From an uncultured Paracoccaceae bacterium (GTDB lineage: Bacteria > Pseudomonadota > Alphaproteobacteria > Rhodobacterales > Rhodobacteraceae): a stretch of DNA of 64,000 nucleotides. The stretch is taken from assembly GCA_937864535.1 (NCBI GenBank), contig CALMJS010000016.1, forward strand, positions 1 through 64,000, given 5' to 3'. The translations under genes were made by a program, and so were the position numbers. Within the stretch, counting starts at the first letter, position 1. Each line of letters begins with the position of its first letter. Under the pieces are notes generated by a model. It saw only the letters and a program-made list of their open reading frames with translations, was not told the DNA's origin and ran no database searches. Shown piece after piece: positions 36,610-45,832 of this stretch.

Positions 36610-38370
36610 GTGGCGCAACAGCAATCACAACCGACACATTCTGCAAACGCCCTCTTTGGCTGGCTCTGGCGCAGCTACCTGCGCAAACAGTCAACCAGCC
36701 TCGCCGGTGCTGTGTTTTTCATGGTGCTGGAAGGGTCGATGCTGGGCGTGTTGTCCTATGCGATGCGCCCGATGTTCGACGATGTGTTCGTGAATGGGCA
36801 GACCGAGTCGCTCTGGCCTGTGGGGCTGCTGATCCTTGGCGTGTTTATCGTGCGAGCGATCAGTTCGGTGCTGCAAAAGGTGTTGATGACCTCCGTCAGC
36901 CAGCGGGCTGCGGCGGCGGTGCGTCTGGACCTGCTGAAACATTTGATGCGGCTGGATACCTCGTTTCACCAGAGCAATCCGCCGGGCAATCTGATCGAGC
37001 GGGTGCAGGGCGACGTCAATGCGATTGCGGGCGTTTGGACGACCATTGTCACCGGCTTTGCCCGTGATGGCGTGGCTGTGGTCTGGCTGTTCGGGGTGGC
37101 GCTGTTGGTCGATTGGCGCTGGACGGCGGTTGCGCTGGTCGGGATTCCTGTTCTGGTGCTGCCCTCTCTGATGGTGCAGGGCTATGTCCGCCGCAAATCC
37201 CGCGAAGCGCGCGAGGTCGCCGCGCAGATGTCCACCCGTCTGGACGAGGTGTTCCACGGGATCAATCCGATCAAACTGAACGCGCTGGAGCCCTATCAGG
37301 CCGGGCGGTACGAGGCCCTGATCGACCGGCAGGTCAGGACCGAGGTGAAATCGTCCTTCGGGCAGGCGTCCATTCCCGGCCTGATCGACGTGATGACCGG
37401 GGTCGGGTTTTTGTTCGTGCTGCTCTATGGCGGGGCGGAAATCATCGCCGGGGAAAAGACCGTTGGCCAGTTCATGGCGTTCTTTACCGCGATGGCGCTC
37501 GCCTTTGAGCCACTGCGGCGGCTGGGGACGATTTCGGGGCAGATGCAGAATGCGGCGGCCAGTATCGACAGGGTGCGCGGTATTTTCGACACCCTGCCGA
37601 CGCTGATTTCGCCCGCACAGCCCAAATCCGCCCCGAGCGGTGCGCCGAGGATCGAATTGACCGACGTGCATCTGGCCTATGGCGATCTGCCGGTGCTGCG
37701 CGGCGCTAGCTTTGTCGCGGAGGCGGGCCAGACCACGGCGCTGGTCGGGGCGTCGGGGGCCGGAAAATCCACGGTCTTTAACGTCCTGACGCGGTTGGTC
37801 GAGCCGCAGTCGGGCGCGGTGGGTCTGAACGGTATTGAAACCGCTGACATGGACCTGTCCGCCCTGCGCGGGCTGTTTTCGGTGGTGACGCAGGACGCGG
37901 CGCTGTTTGACGAAACCGTGCGGGAAAATATCGCGCTGGGCCGCGACATCGATCCGGCCAAGCTTGAGCGTGTTCTAGAGGCCGCGCATGTCGCCGATTT
38001 CCTGCCGCGTCTGCCCCATGGGATCGACAGCCCGGCAGGGCCGCGCGGGTCGAACCTGTCTGGCGGGCAGCGGCAGCGGGTCGCCATCGCGCGGGCCCTG
38101 CTGCGCGATACGCCGATTTTGCTGCTGGACGAGGCGACATCGGCGCTGGACACCAAGAGCGAGGCCATCGTGCAAGAGGCGCTGGAAACCCTGAGCGCCG
38201 GACGCACCACGCTGGTGATCGCGCATCGCCTGAGCACTGTGCGGCGGGCGGACAAGATCCTCGTTATGGATCGCGGCGCAGTGGTCGATCAGGGGACACA
38301 TGACGAATTGTTGTCGCGCGGCGGATTGTATGCCGATCTCTATCGGTTACAGTTCCAGTCGGACGAATGA
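36610..38370 (+). CDS. MsbA-like ABC exporter (fused TMD-NBD half transporter)
   Basis: A 586-residue half transporter: six membrane helices in residues about 20-310, then an ATPase domain with Walker A GASGAGKST, Q-loop VVTQDAALFD, signature NLSGGQRQRVAIARAL, Walker B ILLLDEATSALD and H-loop VIAHRLST. It should act as a homodimer exporting a lipid or lipid-linked compound; MsbA-type lipid A flipping is possible but not proven. GTG 36610 is chosen as start because AAAGGA lies 6-7 bases upstream. The TTG at 36559 gives an N-terminal extension without such support. Confidence 0.88.
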   Translation: MAQQQSQPTHSANALFGWLWRSYLRKQSTSLAGAVFFMVLEGSMLGVLSYAMRPMFDDVFVNGQTESLWPVGLLILGVFIVRAISSVLQKVLMTSVSQRAAAAVRLDLLKHLMRLDTSFHQSNPPGNLIERVQGDVNAIAGVWTTIVTGFARDGVAVVWLFGVALLVDWRWTAVALVGIPVLVLPSLMVQGYVRRKSREAREVAAQMSTRLDEVFHGINPIKLNALEPYQAGRYEALIDRQVRTEVKSSFGQASIPGLIDVMTGVGFLFVLLYGGAEIIAGEKTVGQFMAFFTAMALAFEPLRRLGTISGQMQNAAASIDRVRGIFDTLPTLISPAQPKSAPSGAPRIELTDVHLAYGDLPVLRGASFVAEAGQTTALVGASGAGKSTVFNVLTRLVEPQSGAVGLNGIETADMDLSALRGLFSVVTQDAALFDETVRENIALGRDIDPAKLERVLEAAHVADFLPRLPHGIDSPAGPRGSNLSGGQRQRVAIARALLRDTPILLLDEATSALDTKSEAIVQEALETLSAGRTTLVIAHRLSTVRRADKILVMDRGAVVDQGTHDELLSRGGLYADLYRLQFQSDE

Positions 38371-38403
38371 GCCCTATATCTGTTCCAGCGAACAGGGGAA
38401 TTT

Positions 38404-39132
38404 ATGAACGAGCGAACCATTTTGGCCGTCAGTGGCGCGGATCGGGACCATTTTCTGCAAGGTCTGATCACCAATGACGTGAAAAAGGCGAAGGGCGGCA
38501 TTGCCTATGCGGCGCTGCTGACGCCGCAGGGCAAATATCTGGCGGATTTCTTTGTCGTTGGCCAAGAAGACAGGCTGCTGATCGACGTGGACAGCGCGCA
38601 GGCCTCTGCCTTGGCCATGCGGTTGTCGATGTATAAATTGCGGGCGGATGTGCAGATTGCCGACAGCGGGCTTAAGGTGCGCACCGGCACCGGGGCGCCG
38701 CCCGAGGGCGCGCTGGTCGATCCGCGTGATCCCGGTATGGGCTGGCGCCTCTATGGCGCGGAGGGCGGCGACGACGGCAGCGATTGGGCCGCCCTGAGGG
38801 TGGCGCATCAGGTCCCGGCCTATGGCGCGGAACTGGGGCCGGACAGCTATATCCTCGAGATGGGGTTCGAGCGTCTGAACGGTGTTGATTTCCGCAAGGG
38901 CTGTTATGTCGGGCAGGAAGTCACCGCGCGAATGAAACACAAGACCGAACTGCGCAAAGGGCTGGCGCGCCTGCGTCTGGCAGGGGCGGTTGCCCCCGGA
39001 ACGCCGATCCTGTCCGGCGACAAGGAGGCAGGTATCATCCACACCGTCGCCGGCGATCACGCCCTGTCCTATGTGCGGTTCGACCGTGCCGAGGCGATGA
39101 CGGCGGGCGGCATCGCGGTCGAGATCGACTGA
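38404..39132 (+). CDS. ygfZ: YgfZ/GcvT-like folate-binding protein
   Basis: A 242-residue member of the YgfZ (COG0354) family, which binds tetrahydrofolate and supports iron-sulfur cluster assembly or repair. The defining K-G-C-Y-x-G-Q-E motif is present as KGCYVGQEVTARMKHKTELRK, and the N-terminal FLQGLITNDV with AALLTPQGKYLADFFV is typical. GGGGAA precedes the ATG. It is convergent with priA across repeat copy C. Confidence 0.9.
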   Translation: MNERTILAVSGADRDHFLQGLITNDVKKAKGGIAYAALLTPQGKYLADFFVVGQEDRLLIDVDSAQASALAMRLSMYKLRADVQIADSGLKVRTGTGAPPEGALVDPRDPGMGWRLYGAEGGDDGSDWAALRVAHQVPAYGAELGPDSYILEMGFERLNGVDFRKGCYVGQEVTARMKHKTELRKGLARLRLAGAVAPGTPILSGDKEAGIIHTVAGDHALSYVRFDRAEAMTAGGIAVEID

Positions 39133-39133
39133 T

Positions 39134-39180
39134 TTCGCCTGCGGCGAAGCCTCCGGCGGAGGTATTTGGAGAAAGATGAA
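39134..39180 (+). repeat. Composite hairpin + CCTCCGGCGGAGG-TATTTGGAGAAAGATGAA element, copy C
   Basis: TTCGCC-TGC-GGCGAA (39134-39148), then CCTCC-GGC-GGAGG (39050 series, at 39150-39162) and the tail TATTTGGAGAAAGATGAA. It occupies almost the whole gap between the convergent ygfZ and priA stops. Its order of parts matches copy A on the minus strand and copy B on the plus strand. Confidence 0.7.
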
Positions 39181-39181
39181 A

Positions 39182-41410
39182 TCAGTAGAAGCTCTGCGGG
39201 TCGATGTCGATCGATAGGCGGACGTTTGGCGGCAGCTTGATCGGGCTGGTCCATTGCAGGAGGGCTTGTTGCAGGGGGGCGGTTTTCTCCGCCTTGACCA
39301 AGAGCCGGACCCGGTGGCGGCCACGAACGCGGGCGATCGGGGCGGGGGCAGGGCCAAAGACCTGAGCGCCGATCCGCAACAGCGGCTCTGCATGGCGGGC
39401 CAGATGGGTGCCGATGTCAAAGACCTGCGCCACGTCGGGGCCGGAGAGGACAATCCCGGCCATCCGGCCATAGGGCGGCACACCGGCCGCGCGGCGTTCG
39501 GCGGCTTCGGCCTGCCAGAATTGATCCTCGTCGCCCGAGAGGATGGCGCGGATCACGTGGTGGTCGGGCTGGTAGGTTTGCAGCAGGGCCAGACCGCGGG
39601 TGGCGGCGCGTCCGGCGCGGCCTGCGACCTGTCGCATCAACTGGAAGGTCCGTTCGGCGGCCCGCAGGTCCGATCCCTGTAGGCCAAGGTCGGCGTCGAT
39701 CACCCCGACAAGCGTGAGTTTGGGGAAGTTATGTCCCTTGGCCACCAACTGCGTGCCGATGATGATATCGGCCTCGCCGCGGGCGATTTCCTCGATCTTT
39801 TCCTTAATCGCACGGGCCGAGCCGAAGAGGTCGGAGGAGAGTACGGCGACGCGGGCCTGAGGAAAGAGGGCGGTGACCTCTTCGGCCATGCGTTCGACGC
39901 CGGGACCGACGGGGTTGAGTTTGCCTTCGACGTTGCAGGACGGGCAGGTGGCGGGCATCGGTTTCGTCTCGCCGCATTGGTGGCACATCAGGCGTTTGAG
40001 AAACCGGTGTTCGACCATTCGCGCGTCGCAATGGTCGCAGGCGATCTGGTGGCCGCAGGCGCGGCAAATGGTGACGGGGGCATAGCCGCGACGATTGAGA
40101 AAAACCAGCGACTGTTCGCCCTTGGCGATGCGATCGGTGATCGCCGCGCGCAAAGTGGGCGAAATCCAGCGGCCCGAGGGCACCTGTTCGTTGCGCATGT
40201 CGATCGCCTGCATGTCTGGCAGGACTGACTCACCAAAGCGCGAGGTCAGGGTGAGTTTGTCGTATTTGCCGGCATCGGCATTCGCCCAGCTTTCGAGGCT
40301 GGGGGTGGCGCTGGCCAGAACCACCTGCGCGCCGTTCAGGCTCGCCCGCAGGACGGCCATGTCGCGGGCATTATAAAGAACCCCGTCGTCCTGTTTATAA
40401 GAGGTGTCATGTTCTTCGTCGACGACGATCAGCCCGAGGTCGCGGTAGGGCAGGTAGAGCGCCGAGCGGGCGCCGACCACCAGTTGCGCACCGCCCGCGC
40501 CGACCATTTTCCATGCGCGGCGGCGTTCTGTCATCGTCACGCCGGAATGCCATTCGGCGGGTTTCATACCAAAACGCGCCTCGACCCGGGTGATGAATTC
40601 CGAGGTGAGCGCGATTTCCGGCAGCAGCACCAGCGCCTGACGGTTTTGCCGCAGGCATTCGGCGACGGCCTCGAGGTAGACCTCGGTTTTGCCTGATCCG
40701 GTGACGCCCTTGAGCAGGGTTGTGCCATAGCTGTTGCTGCGGACCTTGGCCCGCAGGATCCCGGCGGCGGCGGTTTGGTCGGGTGACAGGTCCTTGCCGC
40801 CGTAATCGGGGTCCAGCGGCGGATAGGGCAGGTCGCGGGGCGCGTCCTCTTCGGAGATCGCGGCGAGTTTGACCAGACCTTTGACCACCGAGGTGCCGCA
40901 GCCCGCCATCTCGGCCAGCTCCGTGAGGGTAAAGGACAGGCCGCCGTAGTCGCGCAGGACCTCGATCACCCGGGCGCGGGCATCGGTGAGTTTGTTGGGG
41001 ATGGCGCTGCCCAGCCGGTAGACCTTGCGCATTGACGGCGCATCGCCCAAGCCCGGTGCGCGGGTCGCGAGCCGTAGCATGGCGTTCATCGGTGTCAGGG
41101 TATAGCTGCCGACGCGGGTCAGGAATTCGCGCATCTCGTCACGCATCGGGGCAACGTCCAGCACCCGGCTGACCGTGCGAATGCGGTTGATGTCGAAATC
41201 CCCCGCACCGCGGCCCCAGATCACGCCGATGACCTTGCGCGGGCCCAAGGGCACCTCGACATAGGCTCCGCGCCAACAGCCGCCCTCGGGCGCCTTGTAA
41301 TCCAAGAGCCGGTCCAGCGGTTGCGTCGTCAAAACCGCGACCAATTCACCCTGTTCGAAAAAGTCCTGCACATCGCCCCGCGCTTTGAGGGTTTTCGCCA
41401 TCCTCTGCAT
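39182..41410 (-). CDS. priA: Primosomal protein N' (replication restart helicase PriA)
   Basis: Superfamily 2 helicase that reloads the replisome at stalled forks. About 742 residues: an N-terminal 3'-end binding domain, Walker A GVTGSGKTEVYLEAV, DEEH box VVDEEHDTSYKQ, and the zinc-binding insert with eight cysteines (CRACGHQIACDHC, then CHQCGETKPMPATCPSC). The C-terminal helicase block IGTQLVAKGHNFPKLTLVGVIDAD follows. The start is uncertain between ATG 41410 and ATG 41401; neither has an ideal ribosome-binding site. Confidence 0.94.
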   Translation of the reverse strand: MQRMAKTLKARGDVQDFFEQGELVAVLTTQPLDRLLDYKAPEGGCWRGAYVEVPLGPRKVIGVIWGRGAGDFDINRIRTVSRVLDVAPMRDEMREFLTRVGSYTLTPMNAMLRLATRAPGLGDAPSMRKVYRLGSAIPNKLTDARARVIEVLRDYGGLSFTLTELAEMAGCGTSVVKGLVKLAAISEEDAPRDLPYPPLDPDYGGKDLSPDQTAAAGILRAKVRSNSYGTTLLKGVTGSGKTEVYLEAVAECLRQNRQALVLLPEIALTSEFITRVEARFGMKPAEWHSGVTMTERRRAWKMVGAGGAQLVVGARSALYLPYRDLGLIVVDEEHDTSYKQDDGVLYNARDMAVLRASLNGAQVVLASATPSLESWANADAGKYDKLTLTSRFGESVLPDMQAIDMRNEQVPSGRWISPTLRAAITDRIAKGEQSLVFLNRRGYAPVTICRACGHQIACDHCDARMVEHRFLKRLMCHQCGETKPMPATCPSCNVEGKLNPVGPGVERMAEEVTALFPQARVAVLSSDLFGSARAIKEKIEEIARGEADIIIGTQLVAKGHNFPKLTLVGVIDADLGLQGSDLRAAERTFQLMRQVAGRAGRAATRGLALLQTYQPDHHVIRAILSGDEDQFWQAEAAERRAAGVPPYGRMAGIVLSGPDVAQVFDIGTHLARHAEPLLRIGAQVFGPAPAPIARVRGRHRVRLLVKAEKTAPLQQALLQWTSPIKLPPNVRLSIDIDPQSFY

Positions 41411-41462
41411 GAGGTAAACGCATGGCCAACAAAGGCCAACCCACACAGTGAGGCAACCCCCA

Positions 41463-42116
41463 ATGAAATTCTTTGTTGATACCGCCGACGTGGATGCAAT
41501 CCGCGAATTGAACGATCTGGGCATGGTGGATGGCGTCACCACCAACCCGTCGCTGATCCTGAAGTCGGGCCGCGACATTCTGGAAGTGACCAAGGAAATC
41601 GCCGCGCTGGTCGATGGTCCGGTCTCGGCCGAGGCCGTGTCGATGGATTTCGAAACCATGCTGGCCGAAGGCGAAAAGCTGGCCGCGATCGCGCCGAATA
41701 TCGCGGTCAAGGTACCGCTGACCTGGGCCGGTCTGCGCGTGTGCAAGGAACTGTCGTCGCGCGGGATCATGGTGAACGTGACGCTCTGCTTTAGCGTCAA
41801 TCAGGCGATTCTGGCCGCCAAGGCCGGTGCGACCTTTATCTCGCCGTTCATCGGGCGTCTGGACGATATCAATCTCGACGGTCTGCAACTGATCGAAGAC
41901 ATCCGCACCGTCTATGACAACTACGGTTTCGAGACGCAGATTCTGGCGGCGTCGATCCGCACCGCCAACCACGTCACCGAATGCGCCAAGATCGGCGCGG
42001 ACGTGATGACCGCCCCGCCCGCCGTGATCAAGGCGATGGCGAACCACGTTCTGACCGACAAAGGTCTGGCGCAGTTCGAGGCCGATTGGGCCAAGACCGG
42101 ACAGAAAATCCTGTAA
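41463..42116 (+). CDS. tal: Transaldolase (Fsa/TalC-type)
   Basis: A 217-residue short transaldolase of the TIGR00875 type, moving a dihydroxyacetone unit in the pentose phosphate pathway or acting as fructose-6-phosphate aldolase. It has [22 protein letters not shown], the Schiff-base lysine in [10 protein letters not shown] (near residue 86), and [20 protein letters not shown]. The sequence motif alone does not settle transaldolase against FSA activity. A strong terminator lies at 42198. Confidence 0.92.
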   Translation: MKFFVDTADVDAIRELNDLGMVDGVTTNPSLILKSGRDILEVTKEIAALVDGPVSAEAVSMDFETMLAEGEKLAAIAPNIAVKVPLTWAGLRVCKELSSRGIMVNVTLCFSVNQAILAAKAGATFISPFIGRLDDINLDGLQLIEDIRTVYDNYGFETQILAASIRTANHVTECAKIGADVMTAPPAVIKAMANHVLTDKGLAQFEADWAKTGQKIL

Positions 42117-42197
42117 TCGGCCGATCCATTCGGGTGCATCGGGCAATTATGGCCCACAAAATGCGCCCTTATGCCGGTTGACAGACGCAAAATCGTG

Positions 42198-42233
42198 ATT
42201 TCAGGCAGCGAAACGTTGCCTGAAATGTTTTAA
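42198..42233 (+). terminator. Intrinsic terminator after transaldolase gene
   Basis: ATTTCAGGCAGCG and CGTTGCCTGAAAT form a 13-bp stem (one G.U on the plus strand) around AAA, followed by GTTTTAAAT. It lies 82 bp past the stop codon. Confidence 0.85.
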
Positions 42234-42305
42234 ATATGACATTATTCTTGGTAGTGTGGTCCGCGGCGGGCCGTCTGTCGTTTTAGGCTGTAGGGTGGTT
42301 AAGAG

Positions 42306-43010
42306 ATGTCGACGAAATCGCAGATTGATCCTGATATCCGCAACGTGATCTTGTCCGACCCCGAGGTCGTGCTGGAAGATCAGGACCTGATGCAGGCCCT
42401 AGTCGCGGCGAACGAACGGACCATGGGCGCAAACATCGTTGATCTGCGCGGCATCGCCATGGCCCGGATGGAGGTCCGTCTCGACCGGCTCGAAGAGACC
42501 CACCGCAGCGTCATCGCCGCCGCCTATGAAAATCTGGCCGGTACCAATCAGATCCATCGCGCTGTTCTGCGGATGATGGAGGCGACGCGGTTCGATCAAT
42601 TCCTGTCCGATCTCAGAGGCGAAGTGGCCGATATCCTGCGGCTCGGTTCGGTCCGGCTGGTGCTAGAGGGCAATTCCGGCGGCGATCGGGCAACCGAACG
42701 GTTCGAAGAGGTCCTGACCTTTGTCGCGCCCGGCTTTGTCCATGATTATATGTTCGGCGGCCGCAAGCAGCCGATCCGCCCCGTGGTGTTGCGGCAAGTA
42801 TTGCCTGAAGCAGACACCGTGCATGGTGCCAAGGCGGGCTTTGTCCGCTCTGAGGCCTGTTTGCTGTTGAATTTGGGCGAAGGGCGGCTGCCCGGGCTAT
42901 TGGTTCTGGGATCAGAGGACCCGCATCAGTTCAGCCCGCAGCAGGGGACCGATCTATTGGCGTTCTTTGGCGGTGTGTTCGAACGTACCATGCGGCGTTG
43001 GCTGGATTGA
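42306..43010 (+). CDS. DUF484 family protein
   Basis: A 234-residue DUF484 protein, a GAF-like family typically encoded next to xerC. The N-terminal segment IRNVILSDPEVVLEDQDLMQALV is the family's first block; a helical region (RMEVRLDRLEETHRSVIAAAYENL) leads into the sensor-like domain, and the C-terminus has LLVLGSEDPHQFSPQQGTDLLAFFG. No enzymatic role is known. The stop overlaps the proposed TTG start of xerC, indicating translational coupling. Confidence 0.88.
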   Translation: MSTKSQIDPDIRNVILSDPEVVLEDQDLMQALVAANERTMGANIVDLRGIAMARMEVRLDRLEETHRSVIAAAYENLAGTNQIHRAVLRMMEATRFDQFLSDLRGEVADILRLGSVRLVLEGNSGGDRATERFEEVLTFVAPGFVHDYMFGGRKQPIRPVVLRQVLPEADTVHGAKAGFVRSEACLLLNLGEGRLPGLLVLGSEDPHQFSPQQGTDLLAFFGGVFERTMRRWLD

Positions 43011-43933
43011 TCTCGCCGGCGCAAACCGCTGCCGTGGCGCGTTGGCTGGACCATGCGCGCGCCATTGACGGGGTGGCCGAAAACACGATCAAGGCCTATC
43101 AGGCCGATGTATTGGCGTTCCTGTCCTTTCTGACCATTCACCACGGCGACAGCCAAGGGATTGCGCCGCTCACCCGTCTCACGGTGACCGATATGCGGTC
43201 GTGGATGGCGCACGAGCGCGGGCGGGGCGTTGGGGCTCGGTCATTGGCGCGGATGTTGTCGGCGGTCAAATCGTTCTTTCGCTGGCTGTCAGACCGCGAA
43301 GACTTTGACGCATCGGTCGTGATCATGACTCGCGCCCCACGGTTCCAGAAAAAACTGCCGCGTCCCTTGGCCCAAGAGGCCGCGCGGGCGGTCATCACCC
43401 AGGTCGAGGTGCAGGCCACCGAACCGTGGGTCGCGGCCCGTGATGTTGCGGTGATTACGCTGCTCTATGGGTGTGGTTTGCGGATTTCCGAAGCGCTGGG
43501 CCTGACCGGGCGCGATGTGCCGCTGGGGTCGTCGCTGCGGATTGTGGGCAAGGGTGGCAAGGAACGTCTGGTCCCGGTTCTGGACCGCGCCCGCGATGCC
43601 GTCGCGGATTATATACGCTTGATGCCCTATGAACTGGACCGCGACCAGCCGCTGTTTCGCGGGGTGCGGGGTGGGGGCCTGTCTCCGGCGATCGTCCAGA
43701 AAACCATGGCGGCGGTACGGATGCAGCTCGGTCTGCCCGCAACGGCGACGCCGCACGCGCTGCGCCATTCCTTTGCCACCCATCTGCTGAATGCGGGCGG
43801 TGATCTGCGGGCGATTCAGGAACTCTTGGGCCATGCCAGCCTGACGACGACGCAGATGTACACCAGCGTCGATACTGCGCGGCTGATGGAGGTCTATCGC
43901 GATGCCCATCCCCGGGCAAAGGGCGGCGCCTGA
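43007..43933 (+). CDS. xerC: Tyrosine recombinase XerC
   Basis: Site-specific recombinase that, with XerD, resolves chromosome dimers at dif. The core-binding domain (about 1-105) is followed by a catalytic domain with the full set of active residues: Arg in CGLRISEALGL, Lys in GKGGKERLVP, His-x-x-Arg in HALRHSFATHLL, His in LGHASLTTTQ and the nucleophile Tyr in MYTSVDTARL. No ATG lies near the family start; TTG 43007 overlaps the DUF484 stop as TTGA, and TTG 42998 is the alternative. Confidence 0.92.
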   Translation: MISPAQTAAVARWLDHARAIDGVAENTIKAYQADVLAFLSFLTIHHGDSQGIAPLTRLTVTDMRSWMAHERGRGVGARSLARMLSAVKSFFRWLSDREDFDASVVIMTRAPRFQKKLPRPLAQEAARAVITQVEVQATEPWVAARDVAVITLLYGCGLRISEALGLTGRDVPLGSSLRIVGKGGKERLVPVLDRARDAVADYIRLMPYELDRDQPLFRGVRGGGLSPAIVQKTMAAVRMQLGLPATATPHALRHSFATHLLNAGGDLRAIQELLGHASLTTTQMYTSVDTARLMEVYRDAHPRAKGGA

Positions 43934-43978
43934 TGAATGTCGCTTGCCCGGGGGGCGGGATTGCGGCATGACGGTCCA

Positions 43979-44677
43979 ATGACACTCGCACACAAAGCCC
44001 TTGGCGTTCACCTCTTAACCGCAACCGGCGCTGTGTTCGCCATGCTGGCAATGCTCGCCGCGATGGACGAACAGTGGAGTCTGATGTTCCTGTGGCTCGT
44101 CGTGGCGTTCTTTGTCGATGGTATCGACGGTCCTCTGGCGCGGAAATACGACACCAAGAAGAACATGCCGATCTATGACGGTGTTTTGCTCGATCTGGTG
44201 ATCGATTACCTGACCTATGTATTCGTCCCTGCGCTGGCCTTGTTCAAACACCCGGAAATGCTGCCCGGATGGGCGGGCTGGGTGTCGATCATGGTGATCA
44301 CCTTTACCTCGGCGCTGTATTTCGCGGACACCCGGATGAAGACCAAGGACTGGTCCTTCTCGGGCTTTCCTGCCTGCTGGAACATGGTGGTGCTGGTGGT
44401 CTTCGCAATCAAGCCTGACTACTGGGTCATTCTGGGGCTGGTTGGCGCGTTGGCGGTCACGATGTTCGTGCCGGTGAAATTCGTGCACCCGACCCGGACA
44501 CGGCGCTGGCGGAATGTCACCTTGCCGGTCGCGATTGCATGGACGGGATTTGCGGGTTGGGCCGCTTGGGTCGGGTTCGAGCCGGGCAACTGGGCGCACT
44601 ACGGATTGGTCGCGACCTCGATCTACCTGTTGGGCGCTGGCGCGATGCAGCAGATCATTTACGGCAAAGAGGGATAA
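43979..44677 (+). CDS. pcs: Phosphatidylcholine synthase (CDP-alcohol phosphatidyltransferase)
   Basis: A 232-residue membrane enzyme that condenses choline with CDP-diacylglycerol to make phosphatidylcholine directly. The CDP-alcohol transferase motif is complete, with the Pcs-type longer spacing: D50-G51, A54-R55, then G68, D72 and D76 (DGPLAR...GVLLDLVID). Eight or so hydrophobic helices span the chain. FADTRMKTKDWSFSGFPACWN is also a Pcs landmark. ATG 43979 is chosen because the family start follows it. Bacterial Pcs is found mainly in alphaproteobacteria with eukaryote contacts and in some marine relatives. Confidence 0.92.
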   Translation: MTLAHKALGVHLLTATGAVFAMLAMLAAMDEQWSLMFLWLVVAFFVDGIDGPLARKYDTKKNMPIYDGVLLDLVIDYLTYVFVPALALFKHPEMLPGWAGWVSIMVITFTSALYFADTRMKTKDWSFSGFPACWNMVVLVVFAIKPDYWVILGLVGALAVTMFVPVKFVHPTRTRRWRNVTLPVAIAWTGFAGWAAWVGFEPGNWAHYGLVATSIYLLGAGAMQQIIYGKEG

Positions 44678-44759
44678 CCCCCCCCGACGGAGGGGATAGG
44701 GACGCAAGGGTCGTCCGGCTACACTACCCGGATTATCACGATGATTTGGGTGGAAAACG

Positions 44760-45500
44760 ATGTTGCACAAAATTTTGGCACCGGCCGCAGCGGCGCTGGT
44801 CATCTGGGCCGGGGCAGGGTCTGCCGCGCCGGTGACCTATTACGTGAACGGATCGCTGGGCACGGGATCGCTGGCCTATGCGGAGTATGACGGCGGATTT
44901 TTCTCGGGCTGGTTCAGCTTTGACACCGCCGCAGGCACTACCCTGAGCAGCCCCGCGGTCACCCGCTACGCCCTGACGGGCTATTCGGTGGGGATCGTCG
45001 GTCCCGGTGCCTCGACCGCGTTGATCTACGATCTGGAGGAACAGACTCCCGGGTTTCTGTTCGACTACGGTCCCTATTTCGACATCGGTCGCACGTCCGG
45101 CGATGTGCAGGTCCTGATGGTTGAAAATGATGACGTTCCCGTGACCTCTCCGGTCGAGAGAAAGACCCTGATCCTGCGGTTCGATCTGGCGCAACTCGGC
45201 TATTCCGAGGGGACTTTGATTTCTAGCTACGATGAACTGTTGGCGAATTTTGCCAATTGGGGCAGCGCGGGCCAAGAGGGCGCGATGTCCTTTGCGGTCT
45301 CCACCGATCCCCATAGTCTGAGCGGCAGCGCCTCCCTGATCCCTGCTGTGCCGCTGCCCTCTGGCCTGTCATTGGTTGCGGGGGCTGTCGGGCTCCTGGC
45401 GCTGGTGCGCCGGGGTCAGAGGACCAGTACCATCAGGCGGTGCGGGATGCCCGCATCGTCGAATACCGGTCCTTCGGCGGTGAATCCCAGCCGTTCGTAA
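44760..45500 (+). CDS. Secreted protein with VPLPA-type C-terminal sorting tag and run-on tail
   Basis: A 246-residue exported protein. The Sec signal covers residues 1-22 (cleavage near GSAA/PV), followed by a beta-rich body without a recognised domain. At about residue 197 comes a tripartite tag: AVPLPSGL, a hydrophobic helix SLVAGAVGLLALV, and basic RRGQR. This is the VPLPA-CTERM pattern common in Rhodobacteraceae. Such tags normally end the protein, but this frame continues about 27 residues, its last 85 bp being antisense to the acetyltransferase gene. No stop in any plus frame occurs near the tag. Confidence 0.8.
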   Translation: MLHKILAPAAAALVIWAGAGSAAPVTYYVNGSLGTGSLAYAEYDGGFFSGWFSFDTAAGTTLSSPAVTRYALTGYSVGIVGPGASTALIYDLEEQTPGFLFDYGPYFDIGRTSGDVQVLMVENDDVPVTSPVERKTLILRFDLAQLGYSEGTLISSYDELLANFANWGSAGQEGAMSFAVSTDPHSLSGSASLIPAVPLPSGLSLVAGAVGLLALVRRGQRTSTIRRCGMPASSNTGPSAVNPSRS

Positions 45501-45832
45501 AACGCTATGGCGCTGACCTGTGCATCCAGCCGCGCCTGCGCGAACCCCGCTTCGCGCGCATGCGCCAGCACCGCCAGCATGATATCGCGCCCCAGCCCCG
45601 TGCCACGGGCGGGTTTGCGGACGGCGACGCGCTGGATCTTGGCATAGCCGCGATCCAGCAGCCGTGCGGTGGCCATCGGCACGCCGTCAACGGTGGCCAG
45701 AAAATGGATGCAGTGATCCTCTAGATCATCCAGTTCGAGGTCACGCGGAACCTTCTGTTCATCGACAAACACCTCTGTGCGAATGTCAAAGCAGGCGTGG
45801 CGGTCGGCGGGCGTCGTGACAATGGTAATCAT
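45416..45832 (-). CDS. GNAT family N-acetyltransferase (ElaA-like)
   Basis: A 138-residue GNAT enzyme expected to acetylate an amine or protein with acetyl-CoA. The N-terminal RTEVFVDEQKVPRDLELDDLE is typical of the ElaA-like group. The acetyl-CoA pyrophosphate loop is VAVRKPARGTGLGRDIM, and the C-terminal FYERLGFTAEGPVFDDAGIPHRLM completes the fold. Its ATG follows the stop of the PPOX gene directly, so the two form an operon. Its 3' end overlaps the VPLPA-tag gene on the other strand. Confidence 0.87.
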   Translation of the reverse strand: MITIVTTPADRHACFDIRTEVFVDEQKVPRDLELDDLEDHCIHFLATVDGVPMATARLLDRGYAKIQRVAVRKPARGTGLGRDIMLAVLAHAREAGFAQARLDAQVSAIAFYERLGFTAEGPVFDDAGIPHRLMVLVL

